Assembly: GCA_934675165.1 (NCBI GenBank)
Contig: CAKUPP010000042.1
Location: 1-5,731, forward strand
Direction: 5' to 3'
DNA from: an uncultured Eubacteriales bacterium
GTDB lineage: Bacteria; Bacillota; Clostridia; Oscillospirales; Acutalibacteraceae
DNA length: 5,731 bases
Numbering within the stretch: the first letter of the stretch is position 1; the number at the start of each line of letters is the position of its first letter. This document shows, piece by piece, positions 1 to 5,570 of the stretch. The translations under genes were made by a program, and so were the position numbers. The notes below the pieces were generated by a model. The model saw nothing but the letters and a program-made list of their open reading frames with translations, was not told where the DNA came from and did no database searches.

Positions 1-77
1 TGGTGGGCCATCTAGGACTCGAACCTAGGACCGACCGGTTATGAGCCGGTTGCTCTAACCAACTGAGCTAATGGCCC
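1..77 (-). tRNA. tRNA with CAU anticodon: tRNA-Ile2 (k2C-type) more likely than elongator tRNA-Met
   Basis: Read on the minus strand, the 77 nt fold into a full cloverleaf: acceptor GGGCCAT/ATGGCCC, D-stem GCTC/GAGC, anticodon stem ACCGG/CCGGT with loop CTCATAA, T-stem CTAGG/CCTAG with TTCGAGT, discriminator A and encoded CCA at 1-3. The anticodon CAT is at 41-43. CAU tRNAs can be initiator Met, elongator Met or the AUA-reading Ile2 whose C34 is changed to lysidine by TilS. The first acceptor pair is a Watson-Crick G-C, which argues against the initiator. The C4-G69 and C5-G68 acceptor pairs match those described as TilS-favouring, so I lean to Ile2, but this is inference. It is transcribed away from all the protein genes of the window. 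Confidence 0.95.
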
Positions 78-106
78 TAAATGTCTTTTCGACACTCACA
101 CTAACC

Positions 107-134
107 ATTATACTCTAAAAAAATTTTTTGTCAA
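107..134 (-). promoter_or_regulatory. Perfect-consensus sigma-A promoter for the leftward tRNA
   Basis: On the minus strand, TTGACA (complement of 129-134) and TATAAT (complement of 107-112) are separated by 16 nt. Both hexamers match consensus at 6/6. The predicted start is near position 100, giving a leader of roughly 20-25 nt before the tRNA at 77. The leader can form a small TGTC/GACA hairpin (82-94). It lies back to back with the flippase promoter. Confidence 0.85.
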
Positions 135-177
135 TAATTAAATTTAATAAAATTGAATATTTTGAATTTTTAATATA

Positions 178-214
178 AATTTATATATGAAAATTATTTT
201 TTTATATATAAATT
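178..214. repeat. AT-only inverted repeat in the divergent intergenic spacer
   Basis: Arms of 11 bp at 178-188 and 204-214 (AATTTATATAT and its complement) flank a 15-nt loop, and a 14-bp palindrome (173-186) overlaps the left arm. The repeat consists only of A and T, and no T-run follows on either strand, so it is not a convincing terminator. The rest of the 78-329 spacer is A/T-rich and I find no gene in it. It may be an intrinsically bent or easily melted region, or just base composition. Confidence 0.4.
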
Positions 215-279
215 ATAATCTTTTGGTAAAAATAAAATTTTACTGATTTTAAATAAGGTGTCGCAATAGAATGTAAGTG

Positions 280-288
280 TGGTATAAT
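280..288 (+). promoter_or_regulatory. Extended -10 promoter of the flippase-mazG unit
   Basis: TATAAT at 283-288 is preceded by TG at 280-281, making a TGn-TATAAT extended -10. No good -35 lies 16-18 nt upstream (the best match, TGTCGC at 259-264, is poor), which is acceptable for extended -10 promoters. The predicted start is near 295, about 35 nt before the ATG at 330. A ribosome binding site AAGGTG at 316-321 follows. Confidence 0.6.
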
Positions 289-329
289 TTTTATTATAAA
301 AATAAACATAAGGTAAAGGTGTAAAAAAG

Positions 330-2108
330 ATGGAAATAAATAATAAAGCTATAACTAAAAAAACTGGGCAATCATTTGCTATGGGAGCGTTTATTATGGC
401 CATAGGAATGGTTATTGTAAAAATAGCTGGCGCTGCGTTCAAAATACCGTTAGCATATATTTTAGGTGAAGTGGGCCAAGGTTACTTTGGCTTGGCATAT
501 AGTTTGTATAACCCACTTTATGCACTTGCGACTGCCGGATTGCCAATTGCAATTTCTCGTATGGTGTCAAAAGAAATGACAAATCATAGATATCGAGATG
601 TGAAGGAAATTCACAAAATTTCTATTCCCATATTTTTAACCACAGGTGTATTGGGTACGATTTTTATGCTACTTGGAGCTGGACTTTGCGTGAATTTTAC
701 CAAAACTCCAGGTGTGCTCTATTCTATTATTGCTCTCGCTCCCACAGTCCTTTTTTCTTGTTTAATTTCAATATATAAAGGCTATTATGAAGGATTAAGG
801 AATATGATTCCCACAGCAGTTTCTGAAGTGGTTGAAGCTATAGGAAAAATAATATTTGGTCTTGGATTTTCAGCTGCTGCTGTAGAATGCGGAATGAATG
901 AATATTATAAGTATGGAACTGTTTTTGGAAAATATTGCGAAAGTGAAGCAGTGGCTCACAGTGCTACTTTACCGTTTGCATCGGCGGGAGCAGTTTTAGG
1001 TATAACGCTGGGTGCCATTTCGGGGTTTATATATATTTTTATTAAGTACAAAATTTCTGGTGATGGTATAACTTACCAAGATATAAAAAATTCCGAACCA
1101 GCGCATTCTAAAAAAATTATTGTTAAATCACTTTTGAGTATAGCAATTCCAATCGCTCTTGGTGCAATAGTTATGAATTTGGCGGGTATGATTGACACAA
1201 TGCTTATTCAACGGCGTTTAAGTGATATAATGAAAACTGCTCCCCAGGCTCTTTTGGGCGTATATGAGGGGCTTATACCGGTTAATGTAGTCCAAGAAGG
1301 GAAAACACATAATTTTTTAGCAGGATGCTTTGCATATATGTCTACAGTTACTATGTTGTTACCAACTATTACACAGGGGCTGGCAATAAGTGCCCTTCCA
1401 AACGTTACATCATCTTGGATTAAAGGCATAAAGGAAAACATAAAGTCAAATATAGAAACCGTACTTAAAATGACTTCTATAATAGCGTTCCCTGCTGGTA
1501 TGGGTATGTGTGTGCTTTCATATCCTCTTATGGATTTAATTTATAATACTTTTGGGAAGAGTACAAAGGCTGCTGGTGTAAGTATATCTGCTCAAATAAT
1601 GGTGATTTATGCTATAGCTACTATTTTTGTTGCCATAAGTACTCCAATTTGCAGTATGTTACAAGCGGTTGGAAGAGCTGATTTGCCGCTTAAAATTTTA
1701 ACTATTGGGATGATTCTTAAAATTGTTTTTAATTATATTTTGGTGGGAGTGCCTCAGATTAATATACAAGGGGCTGGCATAGGTACTTTGATATGTTATG
1801 TTTTCGTGTGTGTGTCAGGAATCATAATGTTAAAAAAATATGCTGGAGTAAATTTTGATTTTGGAAAAATATTTTTTAAGCCGTTTATTTGCAGTTTGGC
1901 TTGTGGTATTGCTGCATATGTTTCTCAAGAACTTTTAGCTATTTTTATGAATTCCAAAATAGCTACTTTGATATCAATAGTAATAGCATGTTTTGTTTAT
2001 ATAGCGTTTTTACTACTTTTACGAGCGGTGACCGCTGAAGATTTGGGAACTATGCCAAAAAGTAAAAAAATTATAAAAACACTTGAAAAATGGCACCTGA
2101 TTGGTTAA
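330..2108 (+). CDS. MOP-superfamily polysaccharide/lipid II flippase, SpoVB/MurJ-like
   Basis: A 592-residue polytopic membrane protein with about 14 hydrophobic segments by eye (roughly 14-36, 41-63, 98-120, 129-150, 161-183, 217-240, 267-289, 341-364, 391-413, 428-449, 463-483, 488-511, 524-546, 551-577), the count expected of MOP-superfamily flippases. Family-like stretches are GYYEGLRNMIPTAVSE (151-166), a GLAISALPNV segment near 360-369, AVGRADLPLK (456-465) and NIQGAGIGT (488-496). SpoVB/YabM/MurJ relatives move undecaprenyl-linked wall precursors across the cytoplasmic membrane, and SpoVB itself is needed for spore cortex. Two longer loops (about 184-216 and 290-340) are less conserved. 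The ATG start follows AAGGTG at a good distance. Location upstream of mazG and hup matches the Bacillus yabM context. The superfamily is firm. Whether it is vegetative (MurJ), sporulation (SpoVB) or another polymer exporter cannot be decided here, so no symbol is given. Confidence 0.88.
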   Translation: MEINNKAITKKTGQSFAMGAFIMAIGMVIVKIAGAAFKIPLAYILGEVGQGYFGLAYSLYNPLYALATAGLPIAISRMVSKEMTNHRYRDVKEIHKISIPIFLTTGVLGTIFMLLGAGLCVNFTKTPGVLYSIIALAPTVLFSCLISIYKGYYEGLRNMIPTAVSEVVEAIGKIIFGLGFSAAAVECGMNEYYKYGTVFGKYCESEAVAHSATLPFASAGAVLGITLGAISGFIYIFIKYKISGDGITYQDIKNSEPAHSKKIIVKSLLSIAIPIALGAIVMNLAGMIDTMLIQRRLSDIMKTAPQALLGVYEGLIPVNVVQEGKTHNFLAGCFAYMSTVTMLLPTITQGLAISALPNVTSSWIKGIKENIKSNIETVLKMTSIIAFPAGMGMCVLSYPLMDLIYNTFGKSTKAAGVSISAQIMVIYAIATIFVAISTPICSMLQAVGRADLPLKILTIGMILKIVFNYILVGVPQINIQGAGIGTLICYVFVCVSGIIMLKKYAGVNFDFGKIFFKPFICSLACGIAAYVSQELLAIFMNSKIATLISIVIACFVYIAFLLLLRAVTAEDLGTMPKSKKIIKTLEKWHLIG

Positions 2109-2146
2109 AATGTAAATATATGTATTTTGTTACTTTTTTACATTTT
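2107..2146. repeat. 10-bp inverted repeat between flippase and mazG
   Basis: Perfect arms AAAATGTAAA (2107-2116) and TTTACATTTT (2137-2146) are separated by 20 nt. The left arm overlaps the flippase stop codon. The stem is nearly all A/T with a large loop, so it is at best a weak terminator or an mRNA processing/stability element. No promoter is visible in the 49-nt gap, so mazG is probably co-transcribed with the flippase. Confidence 0.4.
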
Positions 2147-2157
2147 TAGAAAAGAGT

Positions 2158-2925
2158 GTGGTTTTTGTGGAGCTGGTTTGTAACCCAAAGTATACTATAT
2201 CAGATCTAGTAGAAATCGTAAGAATTCTTCGTTCTCCGGACGGATGCCCGTGGGACAGAATGCAAACTCATTCCAGTATAAGATCAAATTTGATAGAAGA
2301 AGCTTACGAAGCTATAGAATCTATAGATCTTAGTGACGACGAAATGTTAAAAGAGAAATTGGGAGATTTGCTCCTTCAAGTTGTGTTTCATTGCAGTATA
2401 GAAGATGAAGAAAGTAAATTTGGGTTAGATGATGTTGTTGATGGTGTGTGTCAAAGAATGATTTTGAGACATCCTCACGTGTTTTCTAACTCTAATTATT
2501 CCAAAGATAAAAAAGGACATATTTACAACATGTATGAATTTAAAAATAAAAATATAGAAAAGTTTAAATTTAATGGTCTTGTTGTGGATTCGCCAGAAGA
2601 TAGCCTGAAAGATATATCAAAAGTTTTGCCATCACTTATGCGTACTGAAAAAGTTCAAGGCAGAATTGCGAGATCGGGGTATGGGTTATTTTCGGTTGAA
2701 GATGCTTTGAATGAATGTTTTGAGAAGCTTCATTGTCTGGAAACTTTGATTATGGAGGGGAGTAGGGATGATTATGAAAGTCAACTTGGCGACCTGTTGT
2801 TTTCTGTGACTGAAGTCGCTAGATTGATAGGTGTTGATGCCGAAAGTGCACTTTATGATTCATGTGAAAGGTTTAAAGATCAATTTTTGTATAAAATTTC
2901 ACTTGAAAATAGAAATAAAGTGTAG
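2158..2925 (+). CDS. mazG: MazG-family nucleoside triphosphate pyrophosphohydrolase with degenerate active sites
   Basis: A 255-residue two-domain MazG protein, similar in length to E. coli MazG and lacking the N-terminal methylase-like domain of Bacillus YabN. MazG enzymes convert NTPs/dNTPs to NMPs plus pyrophosphate in the cytosol. The N-domain shows the signature GCPWDRMQTH (29-38), the helix motif EExxE (E47, E48, E51), LGDLLLQVVFH (68-78) and RHPHVF (104-109). The C-domain shows LGDLLF (210-215) and ARLIGVDAESAL (221-232). Catalytic Glu positions are substituted: K67 in the N-domain ExxD, and K190, C193 and Q209 in the C-domain EExxE and ExxD (alignment from remembered family consensus). 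Activity is therefore doubtful or altered. The GTG at 2158 has no spaced ribosome binding site. The in-frame GTG at 2167, about 10 nt after AAAAGAG (2150-2156), is a plausible alternative start giving 252 residues. The family is certain; enzymatic competence is not. Confidence 0.9.
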   Translation: MVFVELVCNPKYTISDLVEIVRILRSPDGCPWDRMQTHSSIRSNLIEEAYEAIESIDLSDDEMLKEKLGDLLLQVVFHCSIEDEESKFGLDDVVDGVCQRMILRHPHVFSNSNYSKDKKGHIYNMYEFKNKNIEKFKFNGLVVDSPEDSLKDISKVLPSLMRTEKVQGRIARSGYGLFSVEDALNECFEKLHCLETLIMEGSRDDYESQLGDLLFSVTEVARLIGVDAESALYDSCERFKDQFLYKISLENRNKV

Positions 2926-2930
2926 TACTA

Positions 2931-2959
2931 TTGACATACTGATTAAATACATATTTCAT
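2931..2959 (+). promoter_or_regulatory. Putative sigma-A promoter of hup
   Basis: A perfect -35 TTGACA (2931-2936) starts five bases after the mazG stop codon. At 17-nt spacing the -10 would be TTTCAT (2954-2959), a 4/6 match; TATTTC (2952-2957, 15-nt spacing) is weaker. The start would fall near 2966, leaving a leader of about 50 nt. HU thus appears able to be transcribed apart from mazG. The -10 sits inside palindromic sequence (see next entry). Confidence 0.6.
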
Positions 2960-2968
2960 GAAATCAGT
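2938..2968. promoter_or_regulatory. Nested inverted repeats over the hup promoter, candidate operator
   Basis: ACTGATT (2938-2944) and AATCAGT (2962-2968) form a 7-bp inverted repeat. Inside and overlapping it is a perfect 12-bp palindrome ATTTCATGAAAT (2953-2964). Together they cover the spacer, the -10 and the likely start of the hup promoter, where a dimeric repressor or HU itself could act. The symmetry is visible in the sequence; the regulatory role is inference. Confidence 0.4.
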
Positions 2969-2979
2969 GATATTTTGAT

Positions 2980-2995
2980 CTAAGCGTAGGCTTAG
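2980..2995 (+). promoter_or_regulatory. Small hairpin in the hup 5' leader
   Basis: CTAAGC (2980-2985) pairs with GCTTAG (2990-2995) around a GTAG tetraloop, ending 8 nt before the GGAGG ribosome binding site (3004-3008). The hexamer AGCGTA occurs at 2983-2988 and again at 2994-2999, one helical turn (11 nt) apart. It could affect mRNA stability, ribosome access or protein binding. No known RNA family is recognised. Confidence 0.4.
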
Positions 2996-3018
2996 CGTAA
3001 AACGGAGGTTTTATATTT

Positions 3019-3291
3019 ATGAACAGATCCGAATTGATAGCTAAAATTTCGGAAAAAGGTGAAATTACAAAAAAAGATGCAGAAAAGGCTTTGGTAGCTT
3101 TTATTGAGACAGTTACAGAAACATTGTCTGAAAAAGAAAAAGTCCAGCTCGTTGGATTTGGAACTTTTGAAACACGCGAACGTGCAGAGCGTACAGGTCG
3201 TGACCCAAGGACAGGCAATCCGATAAAGATTCCTGCTTCTACAACTCCTGTTTTTAAAGCTGGAAAAGCTTTAAAGGATGCTGTTAATTAA
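3019..3291 (+). CDS. hup: HU-family nucleoid DNA-binding protein
   Basis: A complete 90-residue HU protein. The N-terminal two-helix dimerisation part (1-40) includes the typical KKDAEKAL segment (18-25). The family signature follows: GFGTF (46-50), then RERAERTGRDPRTG (53-66), with P63 at the tip of the beta-arm that intercalates into bent DNA. The C-terminal P-x-FKAGKALKDAVN (77-90) completes the fold. HU dimers bind DNA with little sequence preference, bend it and restrain supercoils. Here HU lies 93 nt after mazG, as in many clostridia, with its own TTGACA promoter, a strong GGAGG ribosome binding site (3004-3008) 10 nt before the ATG, and a strong terminator after it, fitting high expression as a single gene. 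All key features are present. Confidence 0.97.
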   Translation: MNRSELIAKISEKGEITKKDAEKALVAFIETVTETLSEKEKVQLVGFGTFETRERAERTGRDPRTGNPIKIPASTTPVFKAGKALKDAVN

Positions 3292-3310
3292 GTTTTAGAA
3301 AAGTTATTGT

Positions 3311-3350
3311 AGCTGTACGGTAAAATTTTACCGTGCAGCTGTTTTTATTT
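3311..3350 (+). terminator. Strong Rho-independent terminator of hup
   Basis: AGCTGTACGGTAAAA (3311-3325) is followed at once by its complement TTTTACCGTGCAGCT (3326-3340), with one T-G wobble (3316/3335). The RNA hairpin would have a GC-rich lower stem and a small A/U loop, and is followed by GTTTTTATTTTCTT. It ends the hup transcript about 20 nt after the stop codon. Confidence 0.93.
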
Positions 3351-3352
3351 TC

Positions 3353-3381
3353 TTGATATATTTCTTTTAAAAATATATAAT
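3353..3381 (+). promoter_or_regulatory. Near-consensus sigma-A promoter of the DnaD-like/DnaC-like operon
   Basis: TTGATA (3353-3358, 5/6) and TATAAT (3376-3381, 6/6) are separated by exactly 17 nt. The predicted start is near 3388, about 34 nt before the TTG start codon. The -35 directly follows the T-rich tail of the hup terminator, so the two genes are cleanly insulated in a very short space. Confidence 0.85.
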
Positions 3382-3421
3382 TTTATTATAGGTAAAGTTA
3401 TGTATAAAGGAGAAAAATATT

Positions 3422-4387
3422 TTGGAATATAAATTAAATGCCGGAATTTGGGGTTCAGTTTTTGCTGTTCCATCGGAAATTATAGATAAAAGTTTAAAAA
3501 TTCTTGGAGCTGAAGAATTAAAAATTCTTTTGTGGATTTTGCGAAACAACGAAAAAAAAATAACCGTAAAAATTGTTGCTAATGAAGTTGGATGTACGGA
3601 GAATATGGCAATTGGAGCATTAAAATATTGGGAAAGTTATGGAATTATATCTCTTGCAGAAACTAAAAATGATCACGAGCTGGAGTTTGCTAAAGAAGTT
3701 TCTGAATCTGCGATTGTATCTGAACCAAAAAAGCAGGGTTTTAGATATCAACGTCCGAGCAGCCATTACATATGTCAACGCATGAAGAGTTCTGAAGATA
3801 TAGGCTTTTTGATGCAAGAAGCAGAGGTTATATTGCGTAGGCCACTTTCTACAGGAGACAGTGGAATGCTTTTAATGTTACATGATAATGATGGATTGCC
3901 TGTTGATGTAATATTAATGATTTTGCAGTATGCTATGAGCGTTGGAAAACCTGCTATGAAATATATAGAAAAAATTGGAATATCGTGGGCTAAAGAAGGA
4001 ATTGATGATCTTTCTAAGGCTGAGAAAAAAATTCAAGAGCTTGATAAAATAAATTTAGCATGGAAAAAATTCGAAAAAATAATAGAGATAGAACATCGTG
4101 CACCAACATCCAAAGAAGAAGAAGTTGTGGCGAGATGGTTTTGTGACTGGAATTTTAGTTCTAGTATGGTAAAAGAGGCATACGAACGTTGCGTAAACGC
4201 TAACGGAAAATATGTTTTAAATTATATTGACAGTATAATTCGCCGTTGGCATTCTGAGGGTATTACAACCATAGAACAAGCAAAAATGGAAAATGTGAAA
4301 CGTAAAAAATTGAAAAATAAGTCTATTACAAACGCTTCTTATAATATTGATGAATACGAAAATTATAATATTTTTGATCATATGTAA
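3422..4387 (+). CDS. DnaD-domain replication initiation protein (tandem DnaD-like C-domains)
   Basis: A 321-residue cytosolic protein of the DnaD/DnaB(Bsu) primosome family. The N-terminal part (about 1-85) reads as a DnaD-type winged helix, beginning LNAGIWGSVFAVPSEIIDK. After a polar linker (about 86-120) come two helical DnaD-like C-domains, about 122-200 and 212-288. Each ends with the YxxxIxxxW DNA-interaction motif: Y181/I185/W189 followed by AKEGI, and Y268/I272/W276 followed by HSEGI. A basic stretch (292-300) and a short acidic-aromatic tail close the protein. Such proteins remodel origin DNA and help recruit the helicase-loader complex. The start is TTG, supported by AAAGGAG (3406-3412) 9 nt upstream and by the family-like N-terminus. 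It lies 18 nt before the loader gene, clearly in one operon. It could be chromosomal or, less likely, of old prophage origin, since phages also carry DnaD-like/loader pairs; nothing phage-like surrounds it. Confidence 0.9.
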   Translation: MEYKLNAGIWGSVFAVPSEIIDKSLKILGAEELKILLWILRNNEKKITVKIVANEVGCTENMAIGALKYWESYGIISLAETKNDHELEFAKEVSESAIVSEPKKQGFRYQRPSSHYICQRMKSSEDIGFLMQEAEVILRRPLSTGDSGMLLMLHDNDGLPVDVILMILQYAMSVGKPAMKYIEKIGISWAKEGIDDLSKAEKKIQELDKINLAWKKFEKIIEIEHRAPTSKEEEVVARWFCDWNFSSSMVKEAYERCVNANGKYVLNYIDSIIRRWHSEGITTIEQAKMENVKRKKLKNKSITNASYNIDEYENYNIFDHM

Positions 4388-4405
4388 AAAAATGAGGTGT
4401 GAAAA

Positions 4406-5398
4406 ATGCCGTATAGTCGAGAAATATACGATGAAGTGCAAAAAAAGTTGTATCAAATGAGAAATGAATCATGGGAAAAGTTAGAAAATCATAAAAAAAT
4501 TTTTTATGAAAGATTTCCTCGTGCAGAAGAAATCGAAAAAACCATATCTTCTACTGCTTTAAAATCTGCTAAAGCTGTGCTAAGAGGTGCAGATACAAAA
4601 ACGGAGTTGCAAAAATTAAAGTTTGAAAATTTGAAACTAAGAAAAGAATTAACTCAGATTCTCGAAAGTGTAAATTTGCCACCGGATTATTTGGAAATAA
4701 GTCATAACTGCAAAAGATGTGGAGATGAAGGATTTGTTGACGGTCGAATGTGCGAATGTATGAAAAAGATGCTTAAAACGGAAGAATACAATCGTTTGAA
4801 CAGTATGTCTCCACTTGAATTATCATCGTTTGAAAATTTTTCTTTGGACCTTTATTCTGATATTCCGGATAAAAATAATCAACAGTCTCCAAGGAAAAGG
4901 ATGTCTTTAATTTTAAGTTATTGCAAAAAATATGCATATAATTTTGATAAAAACTCTCCTGGACTATTATTTACTGGCCACACAGGTCTGGGTAAAACGC
5001 ATTTGTCGCTTGCTATTGCCAGAGAGGTAATAAATTTAGGGTATGCTGTGATTTATGGTTCTGCACAGCACATGATTTCAAAAATTGAAAAAGAAAGATT
5101 TCAAACTTTTCGGGAAAACAGTGAAAGCGAACACCATTTTATGGATTGTGATTTACTTATCATAGACGATTTGGGAACAGAATTTTCTTCTGCATTTTCT
5201 TCTGCGGCTGTTTATAACGTAGTAAATTCTCGTATAATGATGAATAAACCGACAATAATTAGCACAAATTTAACTATGCGAGAACTTGAGAAAAATTATA
5301 GTGAGAGAATGGTATCCAGAATTATTGGGAATAATATTAAGTTGGAATTTTTGGGATCTGATATTAGGCAGCAAAAAATTAGGAGAGAACGTTTGTGA
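4406..5398 (+). CDS. DnaC/DnaI-type AAA+ replicative helicase loader
   Basis: A 330-residue ATPase of the DnaC/DnaI/IstB type. The N-terminal part (1-90) is charged and helical with coiled-coil character, the likely helicase-binding region. A Cys4 zinc site follows (C102, C105, C116, C118). The AAA+ core has Walker A GHTGLGKTH (181-189, K187/T188), Walker B LLIIDDLGTE (240-249, D244/D245), sensor 1 at IISTN (274-278) and a putative arginine finger in YSERMVSR (288-295). Loaders of this class place the hexameric replicative helicase on origin DNA together with DnaA and DnaD-type proteins. A DnaD-like gene just upstream supports this over an IstB transposition helper, and no IstA transposase is present. 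The ATG follows GAGGTG (4394-4399) by 6 nt. The replicative helicase gene itself is not in the window. No good terminator is visible after the stop. Confidence 0.92.
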   Translation: MPYSREIYDEVQKKLYQMRNESWEKLENHKKIFYERFPRAEEIEKTISSTALKSAKAVLRGADTKTELQKLKFENLKLRKELTQILESVNLPPDYLEISHNCKRCGDEGFVDGRMCECMKKMLKTEEYNRLNSMSPLELSSFENFSLDLYSDIPDKNNQQSPRKRMSLILSYCKKYAYNFDKNSPGLLFTGHTGLGKTHLSLAIAREVINLGYAVIYGSAQHMISKIEKERFQTFRENSESEHHFMDCDLLIIDDLGTEFSSAFSSAAVYNVVNSRIMMNKPTIISTNLTMRELEKNYSERMVSRIIGNNIKLEFLGSDIRQQKIRRERL

Positions 5399-5484
5399 AT
5401 CAGTGCATAGTGGATAAAAAAAGAAGAAAATAAATTATTTAATTGTAATTAAAGAGCGAATTTTGAAAACTTAAAAATAAACGC

Positions 5485-5513
5485 TTGACATTAAAAAAAG
5501 TACGTGATATCAT
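5485..5513 (+). promoter_or_regulatory. Strong sigma-A promoter of the tRNA-Val/tRNA-Asp operon
   Basis: TTGACA (5485-5490, 6/6) and TATCAT (5508-5513, 5/6) are 17 nt apart. The predicted start is at about 5519-5521, some 50 nt before the first tRNA. The 5399-5484 stretch before it is A-rich and I see no convincing gene or terminator there. Confidence 0.85.
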
Positions 5514-5524
5514 ATAACATGTCG

Positions 5525-5555
5525 GTGCGATACTGCGTACGAAGGTATCAAGCAC
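5525..5555 (+). other. Structured leader hairpin of the tRNA transcript
   Basis: GTGCGATAC (5525-5533) pairs with GTATC (5545-5549) and GCAC (5552-5555), a 9-bp stem interrupted by an AA bulge (5550-5551), around an 11-nt loop that itself contains the palindrome CGTACG (5536-5541). It lies wholly in the predicted leader, 15 nt before tRNA-Val. It has no T-run, so it is not a terminator. Likely roles are precursor folding, RNase processing or protection of the 5' end. It matches no RNA family I recognise. Confidence 0.5.
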
Positions 5556-5570
5556 GAAAAGTTTGGGTTG

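Noticed and set aside
194..442. Minus-strand open frame of 82 residues covering the spacer and flippase start
   Set aside because: It crosses the flippase promoter and coding start, its product is low-complexity and hydrophobic, and it looks like a shadow of AT-rich sequence.
2964..3218. Minus-strand open frame of 84 residues opposite HU
   Set aside because: It is antisense to a complete, well-conserved HU gene with all its signals, so it is a shadow frame.
4406..5398. IstB transposition helper
   Set aside because: The AAA+ core is shared with IstB, but there is no IstA gene and no flanking inverted repeats. The N-terminal Cys4 region and the DnaD-like partner point to a helicase loader.
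5438..5453. TTTAATT/AATTAAA repeat as terminator of the loader operon
   Set aside because: The stem is A/T only, the loop would be two bases, and no T-run follows. It is not a credible intrinsic terminator.
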